A stretch of 64,000 nt of DNA from DASQZK01 sp963809925 (lineage in GTDB: Bacteria > Bacteroidota > Bacteroidia > Bacteroidales > GCA-2748055): NCBI GenBank assembly GCA_963809925.1, contig CAWELH010000003.1, forward strand, positions 62,001-126,000, written 5' to 3'. Of the stretch, positions 27,362 through 37,189 are shown in pieces. The position numbers and the translations under genes were made by a program. How positions within the stretch are numbered: position 1 is the stretch's first letter; every line of letters starts with the position of its first letter. The notes under the pieces are model-generated. The model did no database searches. It worked only from the letters and a program-made list of their open reading frames with translations, and was not told the DNA's origin.

Positions 27362-29104
27362 CTACCAGGTGCTCCTTCCCAACTCGGCCAGTGCCATTAG
27401 GCAATTCGCCAGCGGAGTGTTCCAATATTCCGTTGTATTCCATTGAGCCCTGCCCTCCAGGTCAAGAACAGGCCGGTCTTTCTGATCACCGATAAATCCC
27501 ACCATGAATCCTCCGGGAAAACTTCCGAAAAACCGGCTGTGTGGCATCGGATTATTGTAACCCACTCCTGACACCAGTGATGCAAATACAGGATTATTTC
27601 CCAGGGTCCAGTATATTTGGTCCCAGGCTATATCTGCCAGGGTTTCGTCATTCAAAATTCTCCCCGCCAAAGCCATACCATGCGCCCAGCTCATCCAGTG
27701 ACCGTTTAAGCCGTGATTCAGTTTCTGCGGTGACTTGTCGGGCATGAAAAACCGGAAATACAGCTTGTCCCCGAAAGGATGATACACTTCTTCACTGGCA
27801 GGTTTGAAATAAAAACCATATGGCATAAAACCAAAGGGAGTCAGGGCAGTTGCGGGTCTTACATATTTGTCGGTGCACCGTAGGAGTGCTTCCGATATCT
27901 TTTCCAGCACTGACGACTCGTGTATCCGCTCATGTGCAAGACATAACGCAATTATTGGCTGTGCTGAATGAAGAATACCCCGGTAAGGATCCTTCCTGTC
28001 CATGTCCATAAACCAGAAACCGAACTCTTCAGACTGAAGTTCACAAAGTTCCATAACAGCCAGTATAACGGCATCTTGTGATATTTCTTCTATAGTGATA
28101 AGTTCTGTCATAGCCATAAGTTTCCAGGAGATTACGGAGGTCCAGTTGTGAAAAGGATCCTTATCCTGTTGCTTTCCTGTCATATACTTCCAACACCGCA
28201 ATGCGGCCTTCCTGCATCCGGATGCAAGTGCCGGTAATCGTTCTGCGATCAATCTTGAAGCTTTCAGGAGCAGATAGATCGTAGTATATTGTACAATAGG
28301 ATTATAACTAACCCTAACACTTCGTTCATCACCTGATGAAAGAAGGTTGTCGGTGAAATGGTTCTCACTGTTGTCAGCAACACAGCCGGCGTGGTTTTCA
28401 TACCACCATTTAAGATCATTGGATACACGGGCAGATCCACCCCCAGCCACGTCTTCATAAAACATCCCGGTTTGCCGATCTTGCATTTTAAGCATAAAAT
28501 TAAGTGCCCAGGCGGTTTCAGTTAAAAAATCATTATCCGTAATCCCTTCGTTCGCAAAAGCATTTCTGGTTAAAGATGACATTGATGAGATATCAAGAAA
28601 CCCACTCACTGGCAGATTTGTATGAACCATCCACTTTCTGAGATCACCGGCATCATACCAGCCACCCGAGACATCGATCTGCTCACCAGTGTCGGAACGT
28701 ATGGCATCATCAAGATTTGAGCTTTCGCGCCAGTGTAATCCGTGTTTCCCTGATCTCCAGTTATGGATGAAGTCCAGAAAAAGGAAGGGGAGATTCATGA
28801 ATACTCCGGGAGATATGGTAAACTGGTATGACCAGTGTTCCGCATCATTAACGACGACACGGTAAGTACCCGGTTTAGTCAGACCTGAAAAATCTCCAAC
28901 CAGAAAATCACCGAGATCGCTGTGGTGTGAAACAAGTTCTCCCTTTAGTACAGCTTTCCAGTTTTCCCGATCATTAAATTCTTCTTTTACCACCTGCTGC
29001 ATATCCTGAATTTCAAAATATGTATAGCCCGTTCCCGGAATAATTACTTTTTTTCTGACGTGTGGTTGAAATCCAATATGGTTAATGATACATTTAAGTG
29101 CCAT
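27362..29104 (-). CDS. Glycoside hydrolase family 9 protein (endoglucanase-like)
   Basis: The 580-residue product has an N-terminal immunoglobulin-like CelD_N domain (about residues 5-97) and a GH9 (alpha/alpha)6 barrel (about 105-575). The DAGD motif is in GGWYDAGDLRKW, with Asp151 and Asp154 as the catalytic base pair. Near the C-terminus PHSRFFGSFPGG and NTTEYWNTPL hold the conserved His and acid Glu. No signal peptide is found at this start: the frame begins at MALKCIINHIGF directly with the Ig domain. The start overlaps the truncated sulfatase gene by 11 bp, so the export signal may have been lost or the enzyme may act on imported oligosaccharides. Beta-glucan or a related glycan is the likely substrate. 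Confidence 0.9.
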   Translation of the reverse strand: MALKCIINHIGFQPHVRKKVIIPGTGYTYFEIQDMQQVVKEEFNDRENWKAVLKGELVSHHSDLGDFLVGDFSGLTKPGTYRVVVNDAEHWSYQFTISPGVFMNLPFLFLDFIHNWRSGKHGLHWRESSNLDDAIRSDTGEQIDVSGGWYDAGDLRKWMVHTNLPVSGFLDISSMSSLTRNAFANEGITDNDFLTETAWALNFMLKMQDRQTGMFYEDVAGGGSARVSNDLKWWYENHAGCVADNSENHFTDNLLSSGDERSVRVSYNPIVQYTTIYLLLKASRLIAERLPALASGCRKAALRCWKYMTGKQQDKDPFHNWTSVISWKLMAMTELITIEEISQDAVILAVMELCELQSEEFGFWFMDMDRKDPYRGILHSAQPIIALCLAHERIHESSVLEKISEALLRCTDKYVRPATALTPFGFMPYGFYFKPASEEVYHPFGDKLYFRFFMPDKSPQKLNHGLNGHWMSWAHGMALAGRILNDETLADIAWDQIYWTLGNNPVFASLVSGVGYNNPMPHSRFFGSFPGGFMVGFIGDQKDRPVLDLEGRAQWNTTEYWNTPLANCLMALAELGRSTW

Positions 29105-29885
29105 AGCTGTGGTTCAATTTTTTAATTTGCCCTCTCCTTACGTTCTTTATTAAATTTCTGAAGTGACCTGCTGTACCAGGGAGACACGGAGCCGGACTTT
29201 GATTGAGGATATCACCGGTCATTCTCATCCATTCCTCCAACTTTGTGCTAAGCTCTGAAAGAACATTTTGATATGGCGGATCGAACGCCAGGTTGTGAAA
29301 TTCATCCGGATCTTTTTCAAGATCGTACAGTTCGGCGTATGGCCAGTCTTCAGATTGGAATGGCCAAATCTCAGCCCGTGCAGGATGTTTCAGGTCAACA
29401 GGCAGCTCGGTATACCTGGCGGCAGGCTCAAAGTTCCAGATGAGTTTGAATTTTTCAGTTCGTACACAGCGGTGGATATCGATAAATGTTCCATAGACTG
29501 CATCCCTGAGCAATTCAGAAAGATGCAGTTCATCAGCATGCAGGGCATAATTCTGCGGAGGATGAGCCAGTCCTTTAACTCCGTTGGAAGCGGGGTATCT
29601 GCCGGTCAGCATAGATGCCCTCGAAGGTGAGCATACCGAGAATGTCGACCAGTAGTTTGTAAACATCACTCCCCGCAATGCAAGGCTGTCGATAGCCGGA
29701 GTATGCACATTTTCATTGCCATAACACCCAAACCAACGACCTGTGTCATGCCAGGTAACAATGACGACATTCGGAGTGTTTGAATCGATATGAAAAGATG
29801 AATTATCCTCTTCATTCGTAACAAGGCATCCGGTAAACAGTAAAGACAGAACCGGTAAACCGGCGAGGATTGTTTGAGATTTCAT
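29094..29885 (-). pseudogene. Sulfatase lipoprotein with internal deletion
   Basis: The 263-residue frame encodes both ends of a sulfatase but not the middle. From the ATG at 29885 there is a lipobox LLFTGC (Cys20), the start NVVIVTWHDTG with metal Asp48, and the formylglycine site SVCSPSRASMLTGR (Cys86). At about residue 130 the sequence jumps to RTEKFKLIWNF and YDLEKDPDEFHNLA, the C-terminal subdomain. Complete sulfatases are about 450-550 residues, so some 200-300 residues, including the remaining metal and catalytic residues (the HG..GEH and DN type motifs), are missing while the frame is kept. It is probably inactive. It overlaps the GH9 gene by 11 bp in what was likely an operon. Confidence 0.8.
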
Positions 29886-30037
29886 TTTAATCAGGAGTTT
29901 TAGTCCGGCTATATTCAAATATACATATTTTGAACGTGGCTAAAGCTGGACGGTCCGGTATCTTTTGACAAATTTTCACAGTAACTTTAAAATATATTTC
30001 AGTCTGAAACGACTTAGAACTATAAAGCGATGATATA

Positions 30038-30595
30038 ATGACGGCGGCTGAACAGAAAGATATTGGTGAAACATTCAATAAAGAACACAAGCGCCTCCTG
30101 GGATTTATCAGGAAAAGAATCCCTGTAGCCCTTGATGCGGAGGATATATTGCAGGATGTTTTTTACCAGCTCACTGTGGGATTCAATGATATCAGATCAT
30201 TCGGAAATGTGACAGCCTGGCTGTATCGCGTGGCTTCCAACAAAATTGCCGACCGATACAGGAAGAAGAAGCCTGACAATTTCAGCTTTATGGAAACATC
30301 AGGGATGGATGAAGAAGCCGCACTTACGCTGCAGGACATCCTGCCTTCCCTGGACGGTACACCCGATGAAGAGATGTTCCGTGAGATGATCTGGGAGCGG
30401 ATCAATGAAGTACTGGACATTATGCCACCTGAACAGAGAGAGGTCTTTATTTTGCACGAATTTGAGGACCGATCTTTCAAAGAAATCTCCCGCATGACGG
30501 GCGCAGGCATCAATACCCTTCTATCTAGAAAGCGCTACGCTGTGCTGTTTCTTCGTGATAAACTGAAAGATATTTATGTAACACTAAAACAATAA
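30038..30595 (+). CDS. ECF-type RNA polymerase sigma factor
   Basis: The 185-residue protein has sigma region 2 (KRLLGFIRKRIPVALDAEDI, LQDVFYQL, WLYRVASNKIADRYRKKK) and region 4 (LDIMPPEQREVFILHEFEDR, then SFKEISRMTGAGINTLLSRKRYA). The MPPEQREVF motif and the short linker are typical of the small Bacteroidota sigma-70 family group. It is not followed by a FecR-type anti-sigma factor. Instead a 99-residue membrane protein gene begins 4 bp after the stop, an arrangement I recall from other Bacteroidota. The regulon is unknown. Confidence 0.9.
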   Translation: MTAAEQKDIGETFNKEHKRLLGFIRKRIPVALDAEDILQDVFYQLTVGFNDIRSFGNVTAWLYRVASNKIADRYRKKKPDNFSFMETSGMDEEAALTLQDILPSLDGTPDEEMFREMIWERINEVLDIMPPEQREVFILHEFEDRSFKEISRMTGAGINTLLSRKRYAVLFLRDKLKDIYVTLKQ

Positions 30596-30599
30596 TAAA

Positions 30600-30899
30600 A
30601 TGAGAGCATTTAAGTATATTGGTTTTGGCATTCTGGCGGTAGGCCTGGTAATATTGGCTGTCTGGCTGACCATGTCACTCTGGAACTGGCTGGTTCCGGA
30701 ACTGTTTCACGGTCCGATAATTACTTTCTGGCAGACCGCAGGATTGTTTCTCCTCTCAAAAATCCTCTTAACTGGTATTTCACCGCGATCACACCGGTAT
30801 TCACACCGCGATCACTATTGGCATAAAAAATATCACGGAAGATACCATTGCCGGGAAAACGAAAATGAAGCAACACCGGAAGTAAAACCGGAAAGCTGA
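30600..30899 (+). CDS. Small membrane protein with His-rich tail, partner of the sigma factor
   Basis: The 99-residue product has an N-terminal membrane helix (about 7-27), a conserved-looking LWNWLVPELFHGPIITFWQT motif, a second hydrophobic segment (GLFLLSKILL) and a soluble tail rich in His, Arg and Tyr (SHRYSHRDHYWHKKYHGRYH). The LWNWL...FWQ...LLSKIL pattern recurs beside ECF sigma genes in Bacteroidota, as I recall. A role as anti-sigma or metal-responsive sensor is inferred from the 4 bp spacing and the His cluster only. Confidence 0.65.
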   Translation: MRAFKYIGFGILAVGLVILAVWLTMSLWNWLVPELFHGPIITFWQTAGLFLLSKILLTGISPRSHRYSHRDHYWHKKYHGRYHCRENENEATPEVKPES

Positions 30900-30907
30900 T
30901 AATTTTC

Positions 30908-30962
30908 AAAAGGAGGCAGGCGTGGCAGGACTGTACCACTGCAATAGCCTGCTTCCTTTTCC
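30908..30962 (+). terminator. Rho-independent-like terminator after the sigma factor operon
   Basis: AAAAGGAGGCAGGC at 30908-30921 pairs with GCCTGCTTCCTTTT at 30947-30960, a long stem with one mismatch-type bulge and a loop of 25 bases that can itself pair partly. The T run at the 3' side of the stem gives a terminator-like end. It lies 9 bp after the membrane protein stop. Confidence 0.7.
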
Positions 30963-31253
30963 TACATTTCAGTCCCTTCGGAAACTGTTTTCCTTTGCCA
31001 CTTTTTTTTCTTGCAACATTTCTATTCGCCTTTACCTTCTCTTACATCACATATCTTTCTGCGCTTATCCAATCCCTCTTTCCCGGACTCCCTGAGAGGT
31101 CTATAAATGCATTGTGGAATGCATAAGGAGAAGCCTCTTCAACTGCGTTTTACAGGCAATTGCAGCTGATGTCGTATTAATCCCCGATATTTTTCTTTTC
31201 TCCAAAAATTATTCAGAAATTAATAGCCTTCATAAACCTTATCCTGATCCGCA

Positions 31254-32879
31254 ATGAAAAATCTTACATTTGTTTTTTTAATGATGGTCCTCACCATGTC
31301 ATGTGGCAGAACAAAAAACGAATCTCTTACTATCATCCCGAAGCCCGAAACCGTTGAGATATCCGGCGGGAGTTTTATGTTAAACGACTCGACAAAACTC
31401 TTCATCGATACTCCGGATAAGCAGGTAAAACAGGCTGCGCTTATCTTCTCTGCTGATCTTCAGAACCGGCAATCGATTCATGTTCAAATTGACGAGACAG
31501 GGAAAAAATCAGGTATTAATGTGATCTCGCTGGAACTTCTGGAACCGGTACAAATGGAGAATGAAAGTTATGTTCTGGAATCTCGGCGTAAAGGGATCAG
31601 GATCACTGCATATTCACCGGCGGGACTATTTTATGGTCTAATGTCGCTTGAGCAGCTTGCACTGACTGGACCAGAAGGTGGGAGTGTCCGGATTCCGTCA
31701 GCCAGGATCGAAGATACACCCCGTTTTAAATGGCGGGGAATGCACCTTGATGTGGGACGTCATTTTATGAGCATCGATGAAGTCAAAAAATATATCGATT
31801 ACCTTGCACTTTACAAGTTCAATCACTTCCACTGGCATCTTACCGAGGACCAGGGATGGCGTATTGAGATCAAAAAGTACCCCAGGCTTACAAGTATCGG
31901 TGCATGGCGCGACAGTACACTGATCGGAAAACTTTCTGATAAACCGCGGAAGTACGACCATACGAGGTATGGCGGATATTACACCCAGGATGAAGTAAGG
32001 GAGATTGTTAGCTATGCGGCAGATCGTTTTATAACCGTAGTCCCGGAAATTGAGATGCCGGGTCATGCCCAGGCTGCGATTGCCGCCTATCCTGAACTCG
32101 GAGTAACGGGTAAGCCGGTGAATGTAAAGACTGAATGGGGAATTTCTCCTTTCATTTATATGCCGTCAGAGAAAACGTTTACCTTCCTCGAGGATGTTTT
32201 ATCCGAAGTTCTCGAATTATTCCCTTCAGAATATATTCATATCGGTGGTGATGAAGCCATTAAAAATCAATGGAAGGGGAGCCCGGAAGTTCAGGCTTTG
32301 ATAAAGAAACTGAACCTGAAAGATGAGGAGGAACTGCAAAGCTATTTCATACACAGGATGGAAAAATTTTTGAACTCGAAAGGCAGAAATATCATCGGCT
32401 GGGATGAGATCCTCGAAGGAGGGCTCGCACCAAATGCCACGGTTATGTCGTGGAGGGGTGTCAAGGGCGGCATTGCTGCAGCTAAAATGAACCACGATGT
32501 CGTGATGTCACCAACCACCTATTGTTATTTTGATTATTACCAGGCAAAACCAGTTGAAAATGAACCGCTTGCAATAGGGGGTTACCTACCCCTGGATTCG
32601 GTTTACATGTATGATCCGATACCAGCAGTTTTGACTGACGAGGAAAAGGGATATATTTTGGGTGTTCAGGCAAACGTTTGGACAGAATATATACCTGATT
32701 TTAAACAGGTTGAGTATATGATCTTCCCGCGCATGACTGCTATTTCGGAGGTAGCATGGACGAAACCTGAAATGAAAGAGCTTACTGACTTCCACAAGCG
32801 GGTGCTGAACCAGACTGTCCTTTTTGAGAAACTTGGTGTGAATTATTCAGAAACCGGGATGCCGGAGGTGATGGAGTGA
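31254..32879 (+). CDS. Beta-N-acetylhexosaminidase (GH20) lipoprotein
   Basis: The 541-residue protein starts with a signal peptide and lipobox TMSC (Cys17). A GH20b N-terminal domain (about 25-150) is followed by the catalytic barrel: FKWRGMHLDVGRHF (158-171), NHFHWHLTEDQGWRIE (190-205), PEIEMPGHAQ (264-273) and the catalytic Asp333-Glu334 pair in HIGGDEA. The Trp-rich substrate pocket (VMSWRGVKGG, VQANVWTEY, SEVAWT) is complete. It releases terminal N-acetylglucosamine or N-acetylgalactosamine by substrate-assisted catalysis, from glycoprotein glycans, chitin-type oligomers or glycosaminoglycans. The sulfatase and clan-A hydrolase genes nearby favour a sulfated or animal/algal glycan. Confidence 0.95.
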   Translation: MKNLTFVFLMMVLTMSCGRTKNESLTIIPKPETVEISGGSFMLNDSTKLFIDTPDKQVKQAALIFSADLQNRQSIHVQIDETGKKSGINVISLELLEPVQMENESYVLESRRKGIRITAYSPAGLFYGLMSLEQLALTGPEGGSVRIPSARIEDTPRFKWRGMHLDVGRHFMSIDEVKKYIDYLALYKFNHFHWHLTEDQGWRIEIKKYPRLTSIGAWRDSTLIGKLSDKPRKYDHTRYGGYYTQDEVREIVSYAADRFITVVPEIEMPGHAQAAIAAYPELGVTGKPVNVKTEWGISPFIYMPSEKTFTFLEDVLSEVLELFPSEYIHIGGDEAIKNQWKGSPEVQALIKKLNLKDEEELQSYFIHRMEKFLNSKGRNIIGWDEILEGGLAPNATVMSWRGVKGGIAAAKMNHDVVMSPTTYCYFDYYQAKPVENEPLAIGGYLPLDSVYMYDPIPAVLTDEEKGYILGVQANVWTEYIPDFKQVEYMIFPRMTAISEVAWTKPEMKELTDFHKRVLNQTVLFEKLGVNYSETGMPEVME

Positions 32880-32922
32880 ACTCGCTGCCATTACCTGTTG
32901 CCAAACTGTAAACCATAGGAAT

Positions 32923-34944
32923 ATGAAAAAGCTCTTACTTCCGTTAATTTTGTCCAGTCTTGTATTGTTTTCATGCCAGAAGACAAACCGGAAGGATTAT
33001 GACATTATTGTATATGGAGGTACCTCAGCCGGGGTGATTGCTGCTTACTCTGCCAGACTTGAGGGAAAAAATGTCCTTCTTATTGAACCCGGACAACACC
33101 TTGGAGGGCTCAGCAGTGGAGGCCTTGGACAGACCGACATTGGTAATAAGTATGCCGTGACCGGACTTGCCAGGAATTTTTACCGGCGACTTGGCGATCA
33201 CTATGGGAAACTCGAAGTGTGGAAGTTTGAGCCTCATGCGGCTGAAGAGGTGTTCAAAAAGTACATAGAAGAAGCCAGTGTAGATGTACTATACGATTTC
33301 CGCATTACGGGGGTGCAGAAACGAAAGAACAGAATTGAATCAGTTGCCCTTGAGCATGCTTCTGCACCAAACCCGGTGACAAACAGAATTATCCCGGCTT
33401 CTTATTTTATCGATTGCTCCTATGAAGGTGATCTAATGGCCAAGGCGGGTGTATCTTACACAGTTGGCAGGGAATCGAATAATACCTACGGTGAAACTTA
33501 CAACGGTGTTCAGATGCTTGACGGGCATCAATTCTCCGATAACATTGATCCCTATAACATTCCCGGAGATCCTTCCAGCGGATTTTGCTGGGGAATTCAG
33601 GCGGAAGGAATTGCACCTCAGGGATCGGGTGATACATTGGTTCAAGCTTATAACTATAGATTATGTCTGACTAAAAATACATCCGTAATGGTACCGGTTA
33701 CCATGCCCGCCGATTACGATCCGGCCAGATATGAGCTACTCAAACGGGTTATCCGGAAGAGGGAAGAGGAAGGGACGAAGCAAAACCTGGGACAATATTT
33801 TATCATTTCACCGATGCCCAACGGGAAAACAGATATTAATAACAAGGGTCCTGTGTCTACGGATGCGATTGGCTTAAATTACGCATATCCTGAAGGGAGC
33901 TACGAGGAAAGGGACCAGATTGCCCACGCAGTTGAAAATTATACCACAGGATTGTTGTACTTTCTTGGGCATGATGAATCGGTGCCGGAGGAATTACGCA
34001 ATCAGATGCTCTCCTGGGGATGGGCCGCCGATGAATTTACCGGTAACCACAATTTCCCGCATCAGATGTATATCAGGGAAGCAAGGCGCATGAGGGGGGA
34101 ATACGTAATGACACAGCACAACTGCCTTGGAGACAGCATGGTAGATGATGCGGTGGCGCTTGCTGCTTATACAATGGATTCCCATAATTGTCAGAGAGTT
34201 GTTGTGGATGGGATGGTCAAGAATGAAGGAAATGTTGAGATTGGCGGTTTTCCTCCCTATGGTATTTCTTATCGCTCCCTCACCCCAATGAAAAGGGAGT
34301 GTGAAAATCTGCTCGTTCCGGTTTGTCTTTCAGCCTCTCATATCGCTTTTGGTTCCATAAGGATGGAGCCTGTGTTCATGGTACTCGGACAGGTTTGCGG
34401 ACTGGCTGCTTCCAATGCTCTGGATAATGATAAGCCGGTACAGGATATCGATACGGATGGGCTTATCCGTCGTCTGACCAGCGATCCTCTTCAGAATGGT
34501 ACACTACCGGATATTGTGGTCGATAATTCAGACTCAGCCCTTGTAACGGTTGAAGGTGAATGGGAAATAAGAAACTACTGGATGGGTCAGAATAAAGCCG
34601 ATCATCTGTTTCACAAACCATCGAAAAAATCTGGCAATGTGACCTTTACACCTGCGCTTACCCCGGAGCCTGTAGTGTATGACGCTTACTTATATGTGCC
34701 AAGAAAACCCTGGGGTGAAGACGATTTTAAACGCTACAGCAACGCCATTCGCTTTGAGATAAAGGCTAAAGGTAGTATCAAATCGGAGGTACTTGACATC
34801 AATCCGTATACATTTGATTGGGCGCCGCTGGGAACATTCGAGCTGCAGTCGGGAGATTATATCCGTGTTTATGCAGATGACGACAGTTTTCCTGTGCCTG
34901 CCGACGCTATTCTTCTTGTGCCGCAACGAAAGTCCGCACTATAG
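32923..34944 (+). CDS. FAD-dependent oxidoreductase lipoprotein with Golvesin-like C-terminal domain
   Basis: This 673-residue product has a lipobox LFSC (Cys18), then the FAD-binding Rossmann motif YDIIVYGGTSAGVIAAYSA (27-45) with LLIEPGQHLGGLSSGGLGQ, typical of the FAD_oxidored family (PF12831). The C-terminal 130 residues (about 535-670) look like a Golvesin/xanthan-lyase type beta domain (VTVEGEWEIRNYWMGQN, then IRVYADDD). Such proteins occur throughout Bacteroidota glycan loci and may oxidise sugars or act on a glycan side chain; the reaction is not established. It begins 43 bp after the GH20 stop and is followed by a clan-A glycosidase gene after 59 bp, so the three are probably co-transcribed. 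Confidence 0.85.
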   Translation: MKKLLLPLILSSLVLFSCQKTNRKDYDIIVYGGTSAGVIAAYSARLEGKNVLLIEPGQHLGGLSSGGLGQTDIGNKYAVTGLARNFYRRLGDHYGKLEVWKFEPHAAEEVFKKYIEEASVDVLYDFRITGVQKRKNRIESVALEHASAPNPVTNRIIPASYFIDCSYEGDLMAKAGVSYTVGRESNNTYGETYNGVQMLDGHQFSDNIDPYNIPGDPSSGFCWGIQAEGIAPQGSGDTLVQAYNYRLCLTKNTSVMVPVTMPADYDPARYELLKRVIRKREEEGTKQNLGQYFIISPMPNGKTDINNKGPVSTDAIGLNYAYPEGSYEERDQIAHAVENYTTGLLYFLGHDESVPEELRNQMLSWGWAADEFTGNHNFPHQMYIREARRMRGEYVMTQHNCLGDSMVDDAVALAAYTMDSHNCQRVVVDGMVKNEGNVEIGGFPPYGISYRSLTPMKRECENLLVPVCLSASHIAFGSIRMEPVFMVLGQVCGLAASNALDNDKPVQDIDTDGLIRRLTSDPLQNGTLPDIVVDNSDSALVTVEGEWEIRNYWMGQNKADHLFHKPSKKSGNVTFTPALTPEPVVYDAYLYVPRKPWGEDDFKRYSNAIRFEIKAKGSIKSEVLDINPYTFDWAPLGTFELQSGDYIRVYADDDSFPVPADAILLVPQRKSAL

Positions 34945-35003
34945 GTTCATTTATAGTAGCAGCCGAAATAGATTTAACGCGTATTGCTTAAAATACAATT
35001 GCT

Positions 35004-37103
35004 ATGAAACGTTCATGGAATACTCTCATTGTAAGATTGTGTGTCACAGTTTTCCTAACTTCGGCTGTACTCCCGGCCGATGCCCAGAACCAGGGCATTG
35101 ACCTGTCCAGGGTTACCGTATCAGGAAATGTTGAATTCGCGCCTTCCGGTAGCGGAAGCTACCGTTTGAAAGCCGGCTCGGGAAGTGGAGGCATACTCAT
35201 AACAGATCCTGATGTACTCGGCCATCTCTCTCAAAGTAAGTACCTTGTCATCGGCGTAACACATCACAATAAGTATTCCGGGATCATGCATATTGAATTT
35301 TTCGCAAAAGACCCGGTTAGTCAATCACATACGGCTGAACCGCGGATTGCATCCAAAATCGGTATTCTCCCTGATCTCCCAACATGGCTGGTTTTTCCCA
35401 TCGAATACCTGGATGGTCAGCAAGTGTTTCTGCCACGCGTGCCCCGACAATTGAAAGGGGTGATATTCGGAAAGCGTATTGCGCCAGAGGACGTCGCTGC
35501 CATCAAATTAATTCCGGGGCCTTACCGTTCGCCCGATTTCAAACCTGAGTTTCTGATTGATACTGTTTACCTGACCAATACTATTCCTGGATATACATCA
35601 TCGGCTTCCGAACCTGTGGTTGATGAGTTTGGTCAGTGGAACGGTCACGACTGGCCGGGAAGAATAAAATCACAGGAGGATTTCAATATACTTAAGAAGA
35701 ACCTGACTTCATTCGGAGATGAAAATAATGAATTCAACCAGGAACTTTCACGATATGGAGGATGGAAGGCGCTAAGGTTCGATTCGACGGGATTTTTTCA
35801 TACCCATTTTGATGATCACCGTTGGTGGTTCGTCGACCCGGAAGGGTATGCATTTCTGAGTTTTGGGATGGACTGCGTAAGTGCATCGGTCAGCACCACG
35901 CTTCAAGGGAATGAAGACCTTTATCAATGGCTGCCGGGTAACGAGGCTGAATTCAAAGGAAGCCGCTATGATTCAAACGGAAAGGAGATGGTCGATTTTT
36001 TTATCGCCAATATGGCGAGAATGTTTGGAAAGGATTGGAAGGCGGAATGGGACAAGATCACAAAAAATAAGCTGGTTTCAACCGGTTTTAACACGGTCGG
36101 AAACTGGTCGGATCTACGTTTTGCCCGAAGCAGCCGTTTACCCTATGTTCTGCCAATGTCTGGATTTCCGAGAACAGAAGTGACACTTTTCAGGGACTTC
36201 CCGGATGTTTACTCTCCGCAGTACAAAGTAAATGCTGTAAAATTTGCAGCCCAGCTTGAAGAATACCGGGATGATCCATGTCTTATTGGATATTTTCTGG
36301 AGAATGAGCCACAGTGGGCTTTTGGTGATCATGATATTGCTTTCGAGATGTACGCCGTTCAGAATGTTTCCTTCTCGAAGCTGGCTTTCGTAAAATGGCT
36401 TAGCGATACCTACAAAACGGATATCAATGCATTTAACAATGCGTGGGGTCTCAATCTGAAAGAGTTTTCAGAGCTGAATCTCATAACATTCAAGGACTAT
36501 CCTTCGGATCGAAGCCGTGAGGATTTCAGTAGTTTCACCGGTGAGCTCGTTGACCGTTATGTAGGCACCGTTTGCAGTGAAGTCCGCAAGGTCGATCCCA
36601 ACCACCTAAACCTCGGAATGCGCTATGCATATATAAGTTCTGACCTTTTGTACCGGGCAGGGGAGGACTTCGATGTTTATTCCATCAACGGGTACAACGA
36701 ACCGGGCCCGCCACCCACGGCGGAGATCTTTGAAAAAACCGGCAAGCCGGTAATGATTGGTGAATTTCACTTTGGAGCCATTGACAGAGGGCTGCCTTCG
36801 ACCGGACTAAAGGGGATGGCATCAACCAGGGACAGGGCGATCGCTTACAGGGTATATCTTGAACAGGGCTTCTCGCGACCCGAACTCATCGGCATTCATT
36901 ATTTTCAATGGATGGACCAGGGTATTGCCGGACGGTTTGATGGTGAGAATTACAACATTGGTTTTAACGATATAGTATATCAGTCGTATCCTGAGTTAGT
37001 GGAAGGAGCCCGGAAATCGCACGAACGCATTTACCAGGTTGCTGCAGGGAAGAAAAAAGCATATTCACACAAGGCAAAGAGTATTCCTGTGATCGCTTTC
37101 TAG
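35004..37103 (+). CDS. Clan-A glycoside hydrolase, agarase/GH42-GH50-like
   Basis: The 699-residue protein has a signal peptide (MKRSWNTLIVRLCVTVFLTS, cleavage near ADAQ), an N-terminal beta-sandwich of about 190 residues and a TIM-barrel catalytic domain. The barrel begins near HTHFDDHRWWFVDPEGYAFL, a phrase shared with agarase-type enzymes. The acid/base Glu435 is in GYFLENEPQW and the nucleophile Glu587 in PVMIGEFHFG, as in clan GH-A. The YFQWMDQGIAGR block closes the barrel. The exact family (GH42, GH50, GH86 or an unassigned agarase-like group) cannot be fixed by eye. A galactan- or agarose-like substrate is possible. It is the last gene of the GH20-oxidoreductase group. Confidence 0.8.
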   Translation: MKRSWNTLIVRLCVTVFLTSAVLPADAQNQGIDLSRVTVSGNVEFAPSGSGSYRLKAGSGSGGILITDPDVLGHLSQSKYLVIGVTHHNKYSGIMHIEFFAKDPVSQSHTAEPRIASKIGILPDLPTWLVFPIEYLDGQQVFLPRVPRQLKGVIFGKRIAPEDVAAIKLIPGPYRSPDFKPEFLIDTVYLTNTIPGYTSSASEPVVDEFGQWNGHDWPGRIKSQEDFNILKKNLTSFGDENNEFNQELSRYGGWKALRFDSTGFFHTHFDDHRWWFVDPEGYAFLSFGMDCVSASVSTTLQGNEDLYQWLPGNEAEFKGSRYDSNGKEMVDFFIANMARMFGKDWKAEWDKITKNKLVSTGFNTVGNWSDLRFARSSRLPYVLPMSGFPRTEVTLFRDFPDVYSPQYKVNAVKFAAQLEEYRDDPCLIGYFLENEPQWAFGDHDIAFEMYAVQNVSFSKLAFVKWLSDTYKTDINAFNNAWGLNLKEFSELNLITFKDYPSDRSREDFSSFTGELVDRYVGTVCSEVRKVDPNHLNLGMRYAYISSDLLYRAGEDFDVYSINGYNEPGPPPTAEIFEKTGKPVMIGEFHFGAIDRGLPSTGLKGMASTRDRAIAYRVYLEQGFSRPELIGIHYFQWMDQGIAGRFDGENYNIGFNDIVYQSYPELVEGARKSHERIYQVAAGKKKAYSHKAKSIPVIAF

Positions 37104-37189
37104 ATAACATATTTTTTCCGGCAGTTCTTATTTTGATGGATTGAATTTTCCGTCCGTCAGCAATGCATGCTTGGAGCTGGAAGGGGAAG

